Shown: positions 43,038 through 51,961, counted from the first letter of the stretch. The stretch: 56,260 nt of DNA from Streptomyces triticagri (GCF_003429565.1 NZ_QUAK01000054.1:1-56260); one strand, 5' to 3'. Notes: a model not told the origin generated them from the sequence alone. Numbers and translations are program-made.

Positions 43038-43373
43038 TCAGCTGCGGGAACGCATCCGTCTCGACAGCCCTCGCCCACGTCCTCGCTCACGTCCGCGCCT
43101 CTGCCGCGGAGTGCGGTCCGCGAGGTGCTGGTGGTGTCGGACCTTTGTCAGGAGGGTCTGGGCCTCCGTGTCGGTGGGGTTGAGCAGGAGGGTGCGGGCG
43201 AGGTGTTCGGAGGCGGTCGCCCAGTGGCGGGCACGGGCCGCACGTACCGCCTGGTTGAAGTGGTGGTCGGCGAGCGCACGGAGGTGACGCAGGGGCGTCA
43301 GGTCGGCGTGGCAGGCGTAGCAGTGGGCGGGCAGGCCGGGGAGGGCCTTGTGGCAGGCGGGGCAGGTCAGCAT
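43038..43373 (-). CDS. Zinc-ribbon protein at the end of the Hsp70 operon
   Basis: A 111-residue protein. CPACHKALPGLPAHCYACHADL (about 4-25) is a four-Cys zinc ribbon. A TPR-like helical pair follows (HHFNQAVRAARARHWATASEHLARTLLLNPTDTEAQTLL), and the tail is Arg/Gly-rich and strongly basic. The ATG shares one base with the Hsp70 stop (TGATG), so it is translated together with it. Its zinc ribbon recalls the substrate-binding CxxC modules of DnaJ, but homology is not shown. Confidence 0.8.
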   Translation of the reverse strand: MLTCPACHKALPGLPAHCYACHADLTPLRHLRALADHHFNQAVRAARARHWATASEHLARTLLLNPTDTEAQTLLTKVRHHQHLADRTPRQRRGRERGRGRGLSRRMRSRS

Positions 43374-46006
43374 CAGAGGGTCTCCCCGCCGGGCGGCGCG
43401 GTGCGCGGCAGGACGACCTGGACGCCCTCGGCCTGGCCGAGGCCGCGCAGCCAGTGGCCGATCTGGGCGTGCAGCGGCTCGATGCGCTCCTTGTAGATAC
43501 CGATGAGGCGGCGCCGGGTGTCCGGGCCGTCCTCCCGGGCGGCCTGTTGCACCACGTCGCCGACGGCGTCCGCGATGCGGTCCGCGAAGGCGTCCGCCTC
43601 GGTGCGGTGGCGGTGTCCGGAGTCCTCGTCGGCCTCCTGGACGGAGCGGCGCAGCTGCTCGAGTTCGGCGAGGAGCGAGCCGGCGATCCGGTCCGCCGTG
43701 AACGAGTCGGCGTCCGGGCCCGATTCCGGTCCGCCGAGGTCCGTACGGGCACCGTGGCGCAGGCGCTCGAGGCGGGTGCAGGCCTGGTGCCAGGCATAGC
43801 GGTTGCGCTCGGTGCGGGCGGCGCGTGCCGCGGTCTCCACGTCGACGAGTTCGCTGCGGTGCTGCTCGGCGCGGGGCGGGTCGGTGCGGCCGAGTTCGGC
43901 GATCAGGGCCCGGGCGTCGGCCAGGGCGGTCTCGAAGTCGGCGGGTGAGGGGTCCAGGGACCGGTCCCACATCTGCTGCTGTGCCAGGCCCTGAAGGAGC
44001 GTCTCGGCCTCCATGATCTTGTAGTGGGTCTTCGCCCGGTCCTGCCGCTCGGTGAGCAGGGCGTCGGTCTCGCCGAGGAGGCGGTTGAGGGTGGTCACGC
44101 CGTCGGCGGACCGGCGCCCGGAGCCGGGGTCCTCCAAGTGGCCGGCGTCCGGTGCCGGTGCGTCGTGGAGTTCCGCCCAGGCCTGCTTGGCGTCGCGGTG
44201 GGCGCTGCGCAGGGCGTCCCAGGCGGGGATGCGGCGCAGCGGGATGTCGATGACGGCGGTCGCGGCCGCGCCGATCGCCGGGATCGCCACCGCGGCCTCG
44301 ATGGTCCAGCCCGCCTCGAAGGTCACCGACACCTCGACATCGGTGCCCACCGGCAGGCTGCGCGGCACGTCGGCGATCTCCACCGAGCCGATGTGCATCA
44401 GGCCCTCGTAGAGCCGGATGGAGAGGTACGAGCCCTGGGTGGCGGTCTGCAGCCGGAAGCCGGTGCGGTGCGGAAGGCGTACGCCCGAGGCGACGATGCG
44501 GTGCAGTCCGTCGGCCAGCTCGACGGAGAAGTCATGGGCGAGGACGTCACCGGTGACGGGTGCGGTCGCGGGTCCGGCGGAGGTGACCGTGACGCGGCGC
44601 GCCTCGATCTCCCGGCCGGCCGCGAGGAGTCGCACGGTGAAGCCGTTCTCGGTGCCGGGGGTGAGCGGCACGTCCGGGAAGAGGAAGGAGCCGCTCGGGC
44701 CGGCCGTCTCCTCCGTCCGGTGTGTTCCGTCGTCCGAGACGAGCAGTACGGATGCTCCGGCGGGGTCGGGGAGCAGTCTGCCGGGCAGCACACGGCCCGA
44801 GATGTCGGCGACCTCGCCGTCCGCCTCCGGACGGTCGAGCTCCAGGTAGGTGCCGCGCTCGGTGGCCTCCGCGGCCTTCAGGGCGGCGCCGGCGGCGATC
44901 GCCAAGTCCGGGTGGAGCAGCACCGGTTCGCGGCCGAAGCGCTCGCGCAGCAGGGCGCCGGCGAGCGGGATGCGCGAGGAGCCGCCGACCATGACGATCT
45001 CGTCGACGTCGGTGGGGGTGAGGCCCGCGCGGCGCAGGGTGCGCTCGCAGTGGTCGGCGGCGGTCTCCAGGTGCGGGCGCAGCAGGTCCTCCAACTCGGT
45101 GCGCCGCATGGGCAGATGGAGGTTCATCGGGGTGCCGTTGCGGTCCTCGCAGTACTGGCTGACGATCTCGGTCACCGGCATCCGCGACAGCTCCTGCTTG
45201 CAGGCCTCGGCGAGGAACAGGAGCGCGGCGTAACTGCGGGCGTCCGACGGCGAGTCGGGGTCGTAGGCGAGGTCGTGGGCGGGGAGGCGGTCGTTCATCC
45301 AGGAGACGACGGCGCGGTCGAAGTCGTAGCCGCCGAGGTAGCGGTCGCCGCCGAACGCCCGGTGCTCGAAGCCCTCTTCGGGATCGTCGGTGACCACGGA
45401 GGTGTCGAAGGTGCCGCCGCCCAGGTCGTAGACGAGGAGGGTGCGGGGCCGGTCCCCGGGGGCGGCGGAGGTGCGGTGTTCGCCGCCGTGGGCGACTGCG
45501 GCCGCGACGGGTTCGATGAGGGTCTCGACGACCTCGAGGCCCGCCGCCGCGCCGGCCTTGGTGGTGTCGTTCTTGGAGCGGGTCTCGAAGTACGCGGGGA
45601 CGGTGACGACGGCGCGCTGCACCGGCGTGCCGAGTACGTCCTCGGCGATGGCGCGCAGCCGGCGCAGTACGGCCGTGGACGCCTCGACGGGCGTCAACTC
45701 GGCGTGTCCCGCGGTGAATCGCTGGTCCGTGCCCATGCTCCGCTTGAAGAACATCGCCGGGGGCGCGCCCTGCATCCGCGCCCGGTGCTTGGCGAGCAGC
45801 CCCACCTGGACTTCGCCGTCGGGTCCGACCCAGACGGCGGACGGCACGGTGGGCGACCCGTCCGGCGGTACCACGACCAGGGCCTCGCCGACCGGGCGCA
45901 GCCGGCCCTCGGCGATCAGGCGCTCCTTGTCGGGTACAGGGGCGTTGGCCGGCACGGCCACGCAGCTGTTGGTGGTGCCGAGATCGATCCCGACGACGAG
46001 GCTCAT
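43373..46006 (-). CDS. Hsp70-family ATPase with atypical C-terminal half
   Basis: An 877-residue protein. Residues 1-385 are an Hsp70 nucleotide-binding domain: phosphate-1 GIDLGTTNSCVAV (6-18), phosphate-2 YDLGGGTFDTSVV (193-205), adenosine motif IVMVGGSSRIPLAGALLRERFG (337-358). FFKRSMGTDQRFTAG (86-100) replaces the usual KRL(I/M)G region. After the domain, a recognisable DnaK substrate-binding domain is not seen. Instead there are beta-rich segments (about 390-590) and a long Arg/Glu/Ala helical region (about 620-860). It is about 250 residues longer than DnaK. The start overlaps the upstream GrpE-like gene (ATGA). Confidence 0.88.
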   Translation of the reverse strand: MSLVVGIDLGTTNSCVAVPANAPVPDKERLIAEGRLRPVGEALVVVPPDGSPTVPSAVWVGPDGEVQVGLLAKHRARMQGAPPAMFFKRSMGTDQRFTAGHAELTPVEASTAVLRRLRAIAEDVLGTPVQRAVVTVPAYFETRSKNDTTKAGAAAGLEVVETLIEPVAAAVAHGGEHRTSAAPGDRPRTLLVYDLGGGTFDTSVVTDDPEEGFEHRAFGGDRYLGGYDFDRAVVSWMNDRLPAHDLAYDPDSPSDARSYAALLFLAEACKQELSRMPVTEIVSQYCEDRNGTPMNLHLPMRRTELEDLLRPHLETAADHCERTLRRAGLTPTDVDEIVMVGGSSRIPLAGALLRERFGREPVLLHPDLAIAAGAALKAAEATERGTYLELDRPEADGEVADISGRVLPGRLLPDPAGASVLLVSDDGTHRTEETAGPSGSFLFPDVPLTPGTENGFTVRLLAAGREIEARRVTVTSAGPATAPVTGDVLAHDFSVELADGLHRIVASGVRLPHRTGFRLQTATQGSYLSIRLYEGLMHIGSVEIADVPRSLPVGTDVEVSVTFEAGWTIEAAVAIPAIGAAATAVIDIPLRRIPAWDALRSAHRDAKQAWAELHDAPAPDAGHLEDPGSGRRSADGVTTLNRLLGETDALLTERQDRAKTHYKIMEAETLLQGLAQQQMWDRSLDPSPADFETALADARALIAELGRTDPPRAEQHRSELVDVETAARAARTERNRYAWHQACTRLERLRHGARTDLGGPESGPDADSFTADRIAGSLLAELEQLRRSVQEADEDSGHRHRTEADAFADRIADAVGDVVQQAAREDGPDTRRRLIGIYKERIEPLHAQIGHWLRGLGQAEGVQVVLPRTAPPGGETL

Positions 46007-46608
46007 CGGCCCGTCTCCTCTCTGCGGGTGGTGCGGTTCGCGCCCGGGGCGCGGGCTTCGAGCAGGACCTGGGCGCGGCGTACCCGGCTGCCGTCGTGCA
46101 GCAGCACTCCGGGGCGTACGGTGCGGCTCACCACCAGGTCGGCGGTGTCGGCGGCGGGCGGTGCGTGCCCCACGTCGACCCGGGCGGCCACCTCGGCGTA
46201 CGGCAGTCCGTGCGGATCGTCGAGCTGAACTCCCGCCTGCTGGAGCGCAGTTGCGAAGCGGCGGGCGACGGCCCGCAAGGGGGCGGGCGCGTCGTCGGGG
46301 GCCAGGCAGCCGCGCAGTTCGTGCAGGGCGACCGCGACATCCGCGGCGAGCCGCGCGTACCGCTCCCGCTCCGCCCCGGCCCGGACCCTGGCCTGCTCCC
46401 CGGCCGCCTCGCGGTCCTGCGCGGCGGAGGCCAGGAGCTGGTGCACGAGCTGCTGGGGCAGCGGTGGTACGCCGGCCGGTACGGGGCGCTCGCGCTCGGT
46501 GATCCGGGGTGGGCGGGGTGCGGCGATGCGGGTGCGCACGCGCAGCGGGCGAGGGCGCCTGCGCGGGGCGCGGGCGCCCGCGGACGATCCGGTGCGCGGT
46601 GCATTCAC
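46003..46608 (-). CDS. GrpE-like protein
   Basis: A 201-residue protein with an Arg/Pro-rich N terminus, a helical middle (about 45-105: RLAADVAVALHELRGCL) and a C-terminal segment VSRTVRPGVLLHDGSRVRRAQVLLEA. The last resembles the conserved end of GrpE (VLRPGYLL...RVLRPAMV). Its place directly before an Hsp70 gene fits a nucleotide-exchange factor, but sequence support is limited to this region. The GTG start overlaps the previous stop (GTGA). Confidence 0.6.
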   Translation of the reverse strand: MNAPRTGSSAGARAPRRRPRPLRVRTRIAAPRPPRITERERPVPAGVPPLPQQLVHQLLASAAQDREAAGEQARVRAGAERERYARLAADVAVALHELRGCLAPDDAPAPLRAVARRFATALQQAGVQLDDPHGLPYAEVAARVDVGHAPPAADTADLVVSRTVRPGVLLHDGSRVRRAQVLLEARAPGANRTTRREETGR

Positions 46609-47249
46609 GCTCGGCCTCCGTCCCTTCGCGGCGTGACCCGGGGCGGCCGGACCGGGAGCCAGCCGAGGAGGGCCTCGGGGCGGGCCAGGACGAACGGTTC
46701 CGGCGTGCGGTCGTGGGCGGGGTCCGGTGCTGCGCCCTTACCGGGTTCCGGTCCGTGGTCTCCGGGTTCCGGTCCGTGGTCGCCGGGTTCCGATCCATGG
46801 TCTCCGGGTCCCGGTCCATGGTCGCCGGGACCCCGTCCGTGCTCCCCGGGTCCCGGTCCGCGATCCGCGCCGACGGCGGTCGTCGTGCCGGTGAGTCGGC
46901 CGAAGTCGGCTTTCAGGGACTCCAGTTGGGATGCGAGTGCGGCGTCCCGGGAGGAGTCGGGCGGGCGATGGGTGCGGAGTTCGGCGAGGAGGCGGCCCGT
47001 CGGGGTGGTGAGTTCCTGCTCGGCCGTGTTCACCTCCACCGCCTCCACCGGCCGGCCGAACAGCGGGAAGCGGTCGCCGCCGCGCTCGGCCCGCAGCCGT
47101 CTGCGGCGTGCGGCGGTGCGCACTGCCGCGCGGCCCGGCGTGCCCGCGGCGAGGCCGAGTATCTGCAACGGCGTGCGGAGGTACGGATTGTGGCCGTCCT
47201 GCCACTGCCAGGGGTTCGCGTGCTCCTCGTACGACAGCGTGTCCTCCAC
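46605..47249 (-). CDS. J-like cochaperone candidate with GDHGPEP repeats
   Basis: A 214-residue protein. The N terminus reads NPYLRTPLQILGLAAGTPGRAAVRTAARRRRLRAE, recalling the (N)P...LGL...A...IRRAARR pattern of degenerate J-like domains, but no HPD motif is visible. The middle is helical (about 73-120), and residues about 128-165 are a heptapeptide tract G-D/E-H-G-P/R/S-G/E-P repeated five to six times. A short conserved C-terminal part (PFVLARPEALLGWLPVRPP) follows. It sits 25 bases after the large helical protein gene. Function is inferred from position only. Confidence 0.5.
   Translation of the reverse strand: MEDTLSYEEHANPWQWQDGHNPYLRTPLQILGLAAGTPGRAAVRTAARRRRLRAERGGDRFPLFGRPVEAVEVNTAEQELTTPTGRLLAELRTHRPPDSSRDAALASQLESLKADFGRLTGTTTAVGADRGPGPGEHGRGPGDHGPGPGDHGSEPGDHGPEPGDHGPEPGKGAAPDPAHDRTPEPFVLARPEALLGWLPVRPPRVTPRRDGGRA
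46739..46855 (-). repeat. 21-base tandem repeat in the J-like gene
   Basis: Five to six imperfect 21-base units coding for GDHGPEP/GDHGPGP. In frame; the number of copies may vary between strains. Confidence 0.85.
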
Positions 47250-47274
47250 TCCTCGGGGCCTCCCGACTCCTCGG

Positions 47275-49275
47275 TCAACCGGCGCCGTGCGGCGTCCACT
47301 CCGGCGGCACCGGCTGCGGCACCGGCAGCGCGTACGTCACGAAGCGTGCCCACAGGATGCCGCCGAGGCGGGTCACTTCGGCACGGTTCTCGCGGTCCGA
47401 CTCCGAACGGGGCGCCTCGTCCGCACCACGGGCCGACATCAACAGGCGCCAGGCCAGCTGGAGTTCACGCTCCCCGGCCTCGGACGGCCGACCCGTACGC
47501 CGGTCCAGGTCGAGCAGTGCCGAGGCCAGTGCGCAGCACGCCGTGGCGTCCGGCGCACCGGCCTCGCGGGCGCGCCGGATGCGGTCGCGCACCTCGGCCT
47601 CCGGCAGCCCGAGCGACGCGGCCGAACGGGCGGCCTGCGCGAGGACGCCGGTCGCCAGGCCGTCGAGGATCCCGTACTTGCGGGTGCGCCGCAGTGCGGG
47701 GTCCAGGGCGTTCGCGCGTGCGGCCGCCTCCGCGGCCCGGTCGGCGAGGGTGAGCCGGTGCGGGGCCCGGGCGTGCTGGGCCTGCAGGTCCATGGCCTGC
47801 CAGAACTCGAACCGGGCCAGTTCCACCAGGAGTTCGCGTCCGTGCCGGCCCGGCTGGGGGCCGAGCCGGGTGGCGATCCCGTCCATCCGGGACACCAGCG
47901 CGGACAGGCGCGTCGTGGGGCCCTCGGCGAACCACTCCTGTTCGGTGCGGTGCCGCAGCACGATCAGTTCGACGCGCAGCAGGTACGGATTGGCGGGGTC
48001 CACGTCGAGCGCGGGCGCCAGGGCCGCGGAGGCCGCGTCGTACTCGTGGCGCAGTACGGCCTCCTCGGCGGTCCGGACCGCGTCGGCCGCGAACGCCCGC
48101 CGGGCGCCGTCGACTTCGGCCTCCGGGAAGCCGGATGTCACGATCAGCGCCAGGTGTTCGCGGGCGCGCCGCGGGTCGGCCGACTGCGCACGGGCGGCGA
48201 GGGTGAGGTGCGGCGCCAGGAGGTCGCGGGGCAGCCGGGTGCGTACGGCATCGACGGTCTCCCGCGGTACGGGGGCGCCGGTCGCCGTCTCCAGTACGCG
48301 GTGCAACTCCGCCCAGAACGCGTCGTCCTGGTGGACCGCGGCCCAGTGCCGCAGCGCCTCGCGCCAGGCGGTGAACGTGTCGCCGCCGGACCGGGCGCCG
48401 GCCTCGAGCTCGTAGGCGCGGGCGTGCTGGGCGACCGCCAGGTGATGGTGGTGGCCGGCGGCGGCCGCGGACCAGAGGCGAATGGCCTCGGCGGACCAGG
48501 GGTGGATCTCCCCGTCGCGCTCGAGGTGGCCGTACGCCTCGCCCGCGAGCCGCTCGGCGAGGTGTGCGCGGAGGCGGGCGGCGAAGTCCGCGAGCTGGAT
48601 CGCCTGGTCGGAGGCGGGGGCGTCGTCCGGCGGGCGCACCCGCGCGAGCGCCGCGTCCGCCTCGTCGAGGAGGTCCCCGGCGCGCTCGGTGTCCCCGTCG
48701 GACAGCGCGGAGAGAGCACCCTCGAGGTGCCCGCGCACGACGCCGCACCACAGCCCGCGCACCGCCTCCGGCCCGGGCCAGTCCCGCCGGCCACCGCCCT
48801 CCCCCGTCGCGAGGAGCTCGGCGAACACCCCGGGCGCGGTACGGGCGGCCGCCCCGAGCAGCGGCCCTACGCCCACCGGCGAGTACTCGGGCCAGCGGTC
48901 CCGGTAGCGCCGCAGGAGTTCACGGGCACCCTCGGTGATCCAGGTGTCGGCGCGCGCATGGGCCGGGTCCACGACCGCGGCGACGAGGCGGACGACCTTG
49001 CCCACCCCGCTGTCACCGAGCTCGGGATCGTCCCGTACGACACGCAGCGCCTCGGCCGCGGTCTCGCGGTCACCCGCGGCCAGGCTCTCCACGGCCCGGC
49101 GCGCGATGAGCAGCGCGCCACCCTTCCGCTTTCCCAACTGCCGGGCCACGCCCGCGAATACCTCGTCCAGAGCCGCCCGGTCGGGCGCCGGCGGGTAGCC
49201 GCCCGCACGGGGCGACGACGGTGCCGGATCCTCCGCCATCCACCAGACCCCCCGTCGGGACGTACCGCCGCTCAT
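47275..49275 (-). CDS. Large TPR-like helical protein heading the Hsp70 operon
   Basis: A 666-residue, almost purely helical soluble protein with many Ala/Leu/Arg-rich helical pairs (for example AVESLAAGDRETAAEALRVVRDDPELG and AALAPALDVDPANPYLLRVELI), in TPR or similar superhelix style. No enzyme motif, signal peptide or membrane helix is seen. WYC-like or HPD motifs are absent. Two starts are possible: ATG at 49275 or ATG at 49239 (MAEDPAPSS). It is the first gene of the Hsp70 operon, divergent from the inositol-phosphatase-like gene, and could be an adaptor. Confidence 0.7.
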   Translation of the reverse strand: MSGGTSRRGVWWMAEDPAPSSPRAGGYPPAPDRAALDEVFAGVARQLGKRKGGALLIARRAVESLAAGDRETAAEALRVVRDDPELGDSGVGKVVRLVAAVVDPAHARADTWITEGARELLRRYRDRWPEYSPVGVGPLLGAAARTAPGVFAELLATGEGGGRRDWPGPEAVRGLWCGVVRGHLEGALSALSDGDTERAGDLLDEADAALARVRPPDDAPASDQAIQLADFAARLRAHLAERLAGEAYGHLERDGEIHPWSAEAIRLWSAAAAGHHHHLAVAQHARAYELEAGARSGGDTFTAWREALRHWAAVHQDDAFWAELHRVLETATGAPVPRETVDAVRTRLPRDLLAPHLTLAARAQSADPRRAREHLALIVTSGFPEAEVDGARRAFAADAVRTAEEAVLRHEYDAASAALAPALDVDPANPYLLRVELIVLRHRTEQEWFAEGPTTRLSALVSRMDGIATRLGPQPGRHGRELLVELARFEFWQAMDLQAQHARAPHRLTLADRAAEAAARANALDPALRRTRKYGILDGLATGVLAQAARSAASLGLPEAEVRDRIRRAREAGAPDATACCALASALLDLDRRTGRPSEAGERELQLAWRLLMSARGADEAPRSESDRENRAEVTRLGGILWARFVTYALPVPQPVPPEWTPHGAG

Positions 49276-49325
49276 CGCGTACGGCTCAGCTCAGCATGCC
49301 AGTACGGGCACAGGGACGGTGGCCG

Positions 49326-49331
49326 TACGCT
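49326..49331 (+). promoter_or_regulatory. -10 TACGCT, probable leaderless start
   Basis: TACGCT is six bases before ATG 49338, matching the elements at 12977 and 29083. The 62-base gap to the divergent operon leaves little room for other promoter elements. Confidence 0.5.
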
Positions 49332-49337
49332 CACCCC

Positions 49338-50150
49338 ATGGTCAACTCCAGCTCACCCGGGGCCCGTCCGAGCCTCGCGGATCACGAGGTCGCCGCTGCG
49401 GCGGCGCTGGCCGGGGCCGCGGCCGTCCGCGCCAGGTACGGCGGCCCGCTCCGCCGATTCGACAAGGGTGAAGGGGACTTCGCCACCGACGCCGATGTCG
49501 CGGCCGAGCAGGCGATCCTGGACGTACTGCGGTCCGCGCGGCCGGAAGACACCGTGTACGGCGAGGAGAGCGGCCGGCACGGGGCCGCGGACGCGGCACG
49601 GCAGTGGCTGGTCGATCCGTTGTGCGGCACGCTCAACTACGCGACGGGCGCGATGCTGGCGGCCGTCAATGTGACGCTGCGGGACGGCGCGGCCGCGGTG
49701 GCGGACCCATTCAGCGGCGAGGTCTTCGTCACCGACGGCGGCACGGCGTGGGTACGGAACGACGGCGAGGAATCGACGCTCGCCCCCACGGCCGCCTCCC
49801 GGCTCGTCGACCTGAACCTGGATCCGCCCTTCCCGAGCGCACCGGGCTTCCGCGCGGTGGAGCTGCTCTCCCTCTCCGGATTCACCGAAGCGTTCCGCCC
49901 GCGGGTGCTCTCCACGTCGCTCGCCGTCGCCTGGGTCGCCGCCGGGCGGCGGGCCGCGTACGTGACCGACGGCACGGGTCTGATCGACAGCGAGCACTTC
50001 GCCGCGGGGATCACCCTGTGCCGCGCGGCCGGCTGCATCGTCACGGGGATCGACGGCGCACCGCTCGACGCCGCCTCCCCGGGCCTCCTCGCCGCGGCCG
50101 ACCCCACCACACACACCCGGCTCCTCACCCTGATCCGAGCAACGGCCTGA
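49338..50150 (+). CDS. Inositol-monophosphatase-family protein with altered metal site
   Basis: A 270-residue member of the inositol monophosphatase fold: DFATDADVAAEQAIL, VYGEESG (Glu metal ligand), WLVDPLCGTLNYATGAM. The family core is WxxDPIDGTxNF, so the second Asp, a metal ligand, is Cys here. The usual WDxAAG near the C terminus appears as SEHFAAGI with the Trp missing. It may have a different cofactor, a changed substrate or no phosphatase activity. Start: see the element at 49326. Confidence 0.85.
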   Translation: MVNSSSPGARPSLADHEVAAAAALAGAAAVRARYGGPLRRFDKGEGDFATDADVAAEQAILDVLRSARPEDTVYGEESGRHGAADAARQWLVDPLCGTLNYATGAMLAAVNVTLRDGAAAVADPFSGEVFVTDGGTAWVRNDGEESTLAPTAASRLVDLNLDPPFPSAPGFRAVELLSLSGFTEAFRPRVLSTSLAVAWVAAGRRAAYVTDGTGLIDSEHFAAGITLCRAAGCIVTGIDGAPLDAASPGLLAAADPTTHTRLLTLIRATA

Positions 50151-50309
50151 CTGAGTCACTCCGTTGACGGGACATGAGGAGGCTCCCGCCCCCCGTCATC
50201 GACCAGTACGTTCGTGGACACGGCGTCCGCAGGGGCGGATGGCGAGGGAGCCGCCGAGGCGACGAGTGGTCGAGAAGCCGGGTGAACGGGCGAGGAGGGG
50301 TGAAGCACA

Positions 50310-50960
50310 TTGGAATTGGTCGGGCAGGGGCGCGAGGCCGATGTGTACGCCCTGGACGGCGCGCGCGTGCTGCGTCGCTTCCGGGACGGGCGGCCGGCCG
50401 CAGGCGAGGCGCGGCTGTTGCGGTGGCTGGCCGCGCAGGGGTATCCGGTGCCGGCCGTGCACGCGGCCGAGGGCGCGGATCTGGTGATGGAGCGGCTCGA
50501 CGGGCCGCTCCTGAGCGAGGCGTTGCGTTCCCGTCCTTGGCGGGCGCGGGCGTACGGGGAGATGCTCGGCCGGCTGCACCGGGAGCTGCACGTGCTGTCC
50601 GCCCCCGACTGGCTGCAACGGATCACCGGGGACGAGGGCACCGCCCGGGTGCTGCACCTCGATCTGCACCCGGAGAACGTCGTCCTGACGAGCCGGGGTC
50701 CGTACGTCATCGACTGGACCAACGCCCGCGCCGGCCGGCCCGAGATCGACCCGGCCATGACCTTCGTGATCCTGCGCGGACTCGTGCTGCCGCCGCACGA
50801 GCGGCTGATGCTCCGCGTGCTGCTGCGCGCCATGTCCCGCACCTGCGGCAGCGACCGTCGCGCCGGCATGCCCGCCGCCACCGCGCGCCGCCTCGCCGAC
50901 CCCCACCTCACTCCGGCCGAGGCCGGTCGGGTCCGCCGCCTTCGGGTGCCCGGCACGTGA
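50310..50960 (+). CDS. Aminoglycoside-phosphotransferase-like kinase
   Basis: A 216-residue APH-fold protein. The catalytic loop is VLHLDLHPENVVLT (Asp and Asn of the HxDxxxxN motif), the metal-binding site is YVIDWTNARAG, and the N-lobe has GQGREADVYAL with ARVLRRF. It is shorter than true APH enzymes, so the substrate is likely a small metabolite. It starts with TTG, chosen because AGGAGGGG is well placed and the protein begins with MELVGQG. Confidence 0.85.
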   Translation: MELVGQGREADVYALDGARVLRRFRDGRPAAGEARLLRWLAAQGYPVPAVHAAEGADLVMERLDGPLLSEALRSRPWRARAYGEMLGRLHRELHVLSAPDWLQRITGDEGTARVLHLDLHPENVVLTSRGPYVIDWTNARAGRPEIDPAMTFVILRGLVLPPHERLMLRVLLRAMSRTCGSDRRAGMPAATARRLADPHLTPAEAGRVRRLRVPGT

Positions 50961-51181
50961 GCCCGGCCGGTCCCCCACCCGGCCCAGCCGACGCGGCGAC
51001 GGGTCCTTGTTCGAGTAACCGCAGCTCCCTGCCATCGCTCTGACCTGCTGCCCAGCGGCCACGTTCACCCGCCGTTCGGACTCCGAACCACCCTCTCGAC
51101 CCGGCCCAACCGGGCCGCCGCACCCTCCGATCGGCCCATCCGGGCATGCAATCGGCCGCCGACGCGGGTGTCCTGACGGAC

Positions 51182-51961
51182 ATGAACTCATCCACGGAAC
51201 ACCCGGACGGACAAGAGACGGCCCACCCGGACGTACTCGCCCACGAGCCGGGCACCACCCGGCGTGGCGCTCTCGGCGTGACCGCGGCCCTGGTCGGCGG
51301 CGCCCTGTCCATAGCCGCGGCGCCCAGCGCCGCAGCCGCCACCCGCGCCCGCCCGGCGCACACCCCCACCCACTCCCACTCCCACTCCCACCCCCGTCTC
51401 CGCGCCGATTCCGGGGAGGAGCGCGGGATCGGGACCGAGTCCGGCGAGCCGTGCATGGTCGGCTACGACGAGACCTTCGAGGACGCGCTGGCCGAGGCCG
51501 ACTCCCGGCTGCCGGACGACGGCGCGAACGCCCAGCGCGCGGGCCTCGCCGGCATCTTCACCAAGCCGCTGCGCCGCCAGTTCCGCGTCACCGCCCGCTA
51601 CGGGATCAAGGGCAACTGGATCGCCGGCCACCACACGGGCATCGACCTGGCCGTCCCCACCGGCACACCGGTCTACGCGGTCGGCGCCGGGACCGTCGTC
51701 CTCTCCGCCTGGTCCGGCGACTACGGAAACGCGGTCACCGTGCGCATGCCGGACGGCCACTACGCGGTCTACGCGCACCTCAGCCGCCTCCGCATCAAGG
51801 CCGGCGCGAGCATCAAGGCCGGTGCGCGCATCGCGGACAGCGGTGCCACCGGTCGCGCCACGGGCCCGCATCTGCACCTGGAGATCCGGTCGCAGCGCGG
51901 CTACGGATCGGACATCGACCCGGTCGCCTACCTGGCGCGCAAGGGCGTACGGCTCCTCTGA
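51182..51961 (+). CDS. Secreted M23-family metallopeptidase
   Basis: A 259-residue protein. TTRRGALGVTAALVGGALSI is a Tat signal (about residues 25-55). Next come a His/Ser run (THSHSHSHP) and a short linker, then the LytM/M23 domain: HHTGIDLAVPTGTPVYAVGAGTVV (His and Asp ligands) and GPHLHLEI (HxH). It would cut peptidoglycan cross-bridges outside the cell. The ATG at 51182 is used; 12 earlier in-frame codons are dispensable. Downstream (51967-52008) there is a short CCGGACC-type tandem tract. Confidence 0.9.
   Translation: MNSSTEHPDGQETAHPDVLAHEPGTTRRGALGVTAALVGGALSIAAAPSAAAATRARPAHTPTHSHSHSHPRLRADSGEERGIGTESGEPCMVGYDETFEDALAEADSRLPDDGANAQRAGLAGIFTKPLRRQFRVTARYGIKGNWIAGHHTGIDLAVPTGTPVYAVGAGTVVLSAWSGDYGNAVTVRMPDGHYAVYAHLSRLRIKAGASIKAGARIADSGATGRATGPHLHLEIRSQRGYGSDIDPVAYLARKGVRLL

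Noticed and set aside
43373..46819. Hsp70 frame extended upstream to 1148 codons
   Set aside because: The extension overlaps the GrpE-like gene in another frame and is Arg/Pro/Thr-rich shadow; the Hsp70 domain starts exactly at MSLVVGIDLG behind an ATGA overlap.
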